Shown here one piece after another: positions 4,784 through 5,288 of a stretch of 5,288 nt of DNA (position 1 is its first letter; every line of letters starts with the position of its first letter). The stretch is from an uncultured Acidobacteriota bacterium (GTDB lineage Bacteria > Acidobacteriota > Thermoanaerobaculia > UBA5066), in NCBI GenBank assembly GCA_937902605.1, contig CALFNC010000162.1, forward strand, positions 1-5,288, given 5' to 3'. The translations under genes were made by a program, and so were the position numbers. The notes below the pieces were generated by a model. It searched no databases. It was not told the DNA's origin and worked only from the letters and a program-made list of their open reading frames with translations.

Positions 4784-5288
4784 ATGTCCGCTCGGTGTCG
4801 AATGCGCCTCCTACACGTATTCCCCGGCGCAGCGATCGTCTGCCTCGCGCTGGCTGCCTCGGCCACCGATGAAGATTTTCCCGCCCTGACAAACCGCCTT
4901 CAAGCGGAGAAGCCGATGTTCGCGAAGCGCCAACAGGCTTTGCTTGCGGAGCGCTACGATCTCGCGGACCGGCCAGCCAAGGGGACGGCCATGTCGCGCG
5001 GAATGCCGGTGCAAGACGGCGTGCGCGTCAAGCTGCCCGCCGGCATGACCTGGGAGAGACTCGCCGCCTTCTCACCGGAGGAGATCAAGGCACGGCGGCT
5101 CTGGCCGGCCGGCTTTCTTCCATTGCCGCATCCCCATCACGAAGCAGGCGGCATGGTCTTCCCTAAATTCCTCATCGAGGAAACGAAGAAGCAGACCGAT
5201 CGGGATCTGACTCGCTTCGACCTCGACTTCGACTTGCCGGATCATTTCCTGCCCGAGTTCCCGGCACCGATCTATCTGACGACGCGGC
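4784..5288 (+). CDS. Cytochrome c peroxidase-like (MauG-related) precursor, 3' end outside window
   Basis: The first 168 residues of an exported protein. AAGGAG at 4772-4777 is six bases before ATG 4784; an in-frame ATG at 4802 is an alternative start. A signal peptide covers about residues 1-28 (MRLLHVFPGAAIVCLALAAS, cut likely after ASA). The mature part has RYDLADRPAKGTAMSRG (57-73), VRVKLPAGMTWE (80-91), FLPLPHPHHEAGGMVFPKF (111-129) and RDLTRFDLDFDLPDHFLPEF (140-159). I recognise these as the N-terminal region of a periplasmic family usually named cytochrome c peroxidase or cytochrome B6-like protein, related to di-haem MauG enzymes. The CxxCH haem motifs of that family come later in the protein, so haem binding is not visible here and the function rests on family likeness. 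The gene probably has its own promoter, as a terminator precedes it. Confidence 0.75.
   Translation, partial: MSARCRMRLLHVFPGAAIVCLALAASATDEDFPALTNRLQAEKPMFAKRQQALLAERYDLADRPAKGTAMSRGMPVQDGVRVKLPAGMTWERLAAFSPEEIKARRLWPAGFLPLPHPHHEAGGMVFPKFLIEETKKQTDRDLTRFDLDFDLPDHFLPEFPAPIYLTTR

Overview
This is a high-GC, gene-dense bacterial window from an organism with a Gram-negative style envelope. Evidence for that is two exported proteins with signal peptides, a cardiolipin-synthase-like enzyme and a periplasmic cytochrome-peroxidase relative. The GC-rich codon use and the gene set fit a soil or subsurface lineage such as Rokubacteria, Methylomirabilota or a deltaproteobacterium. That placement is a guess from style, not from a marker gene.

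Positions 1-1790 (+) hold a two-gene overlapping unit. The first gene is the 3' part of a phospholipase D-superfamily cardiolipin synthase, entering the window inside its first HKD motif. The second is an endonuclease/exonuclease/phosphatase (EEP) family protein. E. coli clsB (ybhO) and ybhP are paired in the same way. Positions 1805-2365 (-), convergent with this unit, carry a grpE gene that is complete from start to end except for one in-frame amber codon at codon 107.

Positions 2366-2793 are a 428-base divergent control region without a gene. On the + strand it has a near-consensus sigma-54 (-24/-12) promoter at 2695-2711. On the - strand it has a weaker -24/-12-like site facing grpE, and palindromes lie between the two.

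Positions 2794-4576 (+) read as a set of small stress/envelope genes. In order they are a 72-aa two-helix membrane protein, a possible 50-aa ORF, a 49-aa lmo0937-type (DUF5670-like) membrane protein, a Met/His-rich exported protein of 176 aa, and a 135-aa cupin. The leader and first codons of the Met/His-rich gene occur a second time, diverged, inside the possible 50-aa ORF, which suggests a partial duplication. From 4784 a cytochrome c peroxidase-like (MauG-related) precursor begins and runs off the window.

The most reviewable points are the amber-interrupted grpE, the sigma-54 promoter in front of the small membrane genes, the duplicated leader with synonymous-looking changes, and the Met/His-rich exported protein. 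I see no CRISPR array, tRNA, rRNA, transposase or insertion sequence. I did not find a convincing wholly new multi-gene system.
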